64,000 nucleotides of DNA from Phytophthora hibernalis (lineage: Eukaryota; Oomycota; Peronosporomycetes; Peronosporales; Peronosporaceae): NCBI GenBank assembly GCA_012656075.1, contig JAAKBF010000217.1, forward strand, positions 62,001-126,000, given 5' to 3'. The stretch's first letter is position 1, and every line of letters begins with the position of its first letter. Positions 62,279-64,000 of this stretch are shown one piece after another. The position numbers and the translations under genes were made by a program. Below the pieces are notes generated by a model, which worked only from the letters and a program-made list of their open reading frames with translations, ran no database searches and had not been told where the DNA came from.

Positions 62279-63855
62279 GATTGTCAAGATGGCTCCTAAG
62301 TATGAAGTCCTGAACGAAGTGTTGATGAGAAAGGTGCATTTACCGGCGGCGGTGGGACCAGCACGGACGATAACCGTCCCTGTGGTTCCGGCCGGTTACC
62401 AGGAAGTCGTACTGCACTACTGTCATTCGGACATCCTGTCATCTCACATGGGATTGACTAAGACCCGAGACCGAGTGAGACGACACGGATACTGGCCTGG
62501 ATGGCGCAAGGACGTTGCTGAGTACATACGTGGGTGCAGCGAGTGTGGAGGTGGAAAGGGTCATCGTCCATGGAACCAGGGACCGATGCAACGGATGCCA
62601 GTAGCTGACTTGACGGGTCCGTTCTCCCTACTCGTAGTGGATGCTATTGGACCACGACGGCTGGCAATAAGTACATCTTGGTGTTTGTCGACTATTTCAC
62701 ACGGTGGGCTGAGGCGTTCGCTGTCCACCGGTTAGACACGGTGACGTTCGTACACACCATGGTTAATGGTGTGGTGGCAAGGCACGGAGTACCTTCTCGT
62801 TTGTTGAGTGACCGTGGCTCGAACTTTATTTCTGAGCTCGCTAAGTCGTTTTACGAGACGCTCGGGATCAAGAAATTGTACGGTGCCGCTTATCACCCTC
62901 AAATGCAAGATCTGGTTGAGAGATTCAACGGAACGCTCATTGGAATGCTCAAGATGTATGTGAGTGAGGCAACAGACGGACAGGGATCTCTATTTACCAC
63001 GTGTGTTGTTCGCCTACCGGACCGCGTACCATGAGGCGTTGGGGGATACGCCGTTCTTCTCTTTATACGGTCGAGACCCGATTCTCCCGTTAGATGTGGC
63101 ATTCTTGAACTTGGGCGAGAAATGGAAGAGCAATGAAGTGGCTCAGTACAGACGAGAACTCTACCGTTCCATGAAGGATTCACGGATGTTGGTCGAGCAT
63201 CAGTTGGTGAAAGCACAAGATCGGCATGAGCAGAGGTTGCACCGACAACGGCCGGCCGAGTATGAACTTGGAGATCCGGTTTGGGTGTATCAATTCTTCA
63301 GGGCACGAAGAGGCGAGAAACGTACGAAGAAGCTGGCTTTCACGTGGCACGATCCTTACCGTGTTTTAGGTAAGCTCGGTGAAAATACGTACCAGATTGA
63401 TATCCCGTCGCACCCGGATAAGAAAGTGACCGTGAATGTCAACCGTCTCAAGAAGTTCCAAGGACGGTGGACCAGACCTTTTATTGACGAAGTACGTGAG
63501 GGTGTGGTGAAAGATGGCAGCGAACCGAATGGTGGTCCTCTGGAGGAGTCAGATCTGCCTCCGTCTAGTTACACGGAGCGGTGACAACTGGTCACGAGGA
63601 TACGGTTATAACGGGTGTAGATTTCCCGTTGTTGGAGGTGGTAGCCAAACGGAAGGCTGGCAGGACCGTGGAATATTTGGCGTTGGCGGCCAACTTTGAG
63701 ACTTTTTGGCTACCGCGGACAGCGAATATGGCCCGTTGGTTACTGCTTTTGAACAGTCTGAGAGAGTGAAGAACCGTCTACCTGAGCTGCGTAGGAGTGC
63801 CCGTTTGGCTGAAGAAAATGCAGAGGTGGACGAAGACGACATACTGATGGTGTAG
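62279..63855 (+). pseudogene. integrase and C-terminal tail, element E
   Basis: Zinc-binding HYCHSDILSSHMGLTKTRD then CSECGGGKGH; core LLVVDAIGP (Asp), LLSDRGSNFISELAKSF (Asp), DLVERFNGTLIGML (Glu). The C-terminal module FTWHDPYRVLGKLGENTYQI is of GPY/F type. After 63,590 the frame changes and VVAKRKAGRTVEYLALAANF with ETFWLPR resembles a degenerate chromodomain-like tail ending in an acidic stretch (AEENAEVDEDDILMV) at TAG 63,853. Frame changes near 62,660, 62,985 and 63,590. Confidence 0.83.
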
Positions 63856-64000
63856 GTCGTGGGGTGGAATTGTCGAACCTATGGAACGGTTGGATACCTA
63901 TGGAATTTGAAATGGTTCGGGAATGGAACGGTGGTGGTAAATGGGGAATTTTATTTTTGAAGTTAAGTGATGCTGGAACGGAACGCTCGGAGGTAAAATT
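63856..64000. other. 3' untranslated end of element E
   Basis: Non-coding, purine-rich (for example AAATGGGGAA near 63,940), expected to lead to the 3' LTR just beyond the window. Confidence 0.4.

Larger units (their letters stand above)
56533..63960 (+). mobile_element. Ty3/gypsy element E, nearly complete, 3' end outside window
   Basis: Order on the plus strand: gag (56,533), zinc knuckles (57,330-57,600), a 1.9-kb accessory region (57,700-59,630), protease (59,700), RT (60,600), RNase H (61,270), integrase (62,280-63,590) and a tail ending at TAG 63,853-63,855. A family distinct from A-D. Moderately decayed: TGG to TAG near 60,689, and several indels. 3' LTR not included. Confidence 0.88.

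Overview
This window looks like a repeat-rich stretch of an oomycete (Phytophthora-like stramenopile) genome. The grounds are a compact island of short-intron genes (introns of about 58-82 bp, plus one of 305 bp), short divergent promoters with TCATTY-type initiators next to the start codons, a flagellar (zoospore) gene, and large amounts of decayed Ty3/gypsy, Ty1/copia, Mutator-like, LINE and Tc1/mariner sequence. Placement at genus level is inference. No rRNA, tRNA or CRISPR was seen.

Layout. 1-0.56 kb: copia integrase scrap. 0.57-5.19 kb: gypsy element A (+), meeting gypsy element B (-, 5.19-9.06 kb) tail to tail. 9.06-10.66 kb: GC-rich and pyrimidine-rich non-coding DNA with a minisatellite. 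10.66-11.29 kb: a decayed gene fragment. 11.38-12.96 kb: Mutator-like transposase (-), split by a young complete copia element (12,966-17,783; 361/362-bp LTRs, 5-bp target duplication). 18.05-18.35 kb: N-terminal scrap of another Mutator-like element, cut by a gypsy 3' LTR (18.35-19.10 kb) that carries an antisense ORF. About 20.6-27 kb: chromovirus element C (-), also with an antisense ORF. 28.1-29.9 kb: LINE ORF1 with a CCHC knuckle and an OTU-like protease. 30,364-43,240: full-length gypsy element D (-), with LTRs, a 4-bp target duplication, PBS, PPT, an antisense ORF and a ~4-kb internal inversion. 43.2-46.3 kb: Tc1/mariner pieces around a LINE 3' fragment. 46.5-56.0 kb: gene island. 56.5-64.0 kb: gypsy element E (+), running off the window.

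Gene island. There are five genes. DRC1 (axonemal nexin-dynein regulatory complex, -) is divergent from a candidate Mediator MED30-like gene (+). That gene converges on an unrecognised 546-aa coiled-coil gene (-), which is divergent from an hnRNP-A/B-like protein with two RRMs and a Gly-rich tail (+). The last converges on a 10-exon KDO-transferase (WaaA/KdtA) homologue (-). Spacers are only about 90-235 bp.

Two cross-cutting observations. First, the apparent frameshifts in the young copia element and in the host genes are almost all single-base losses in homopolymer runs, which suggests consensus sequencing error rather than decay. Second, gypsy elements of two families carry a long opposite-strand ORF between the Pol C-terminus (chromodomain) and the 3' LTR side. 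This is the most interesting candidate for an undescribed feature here.
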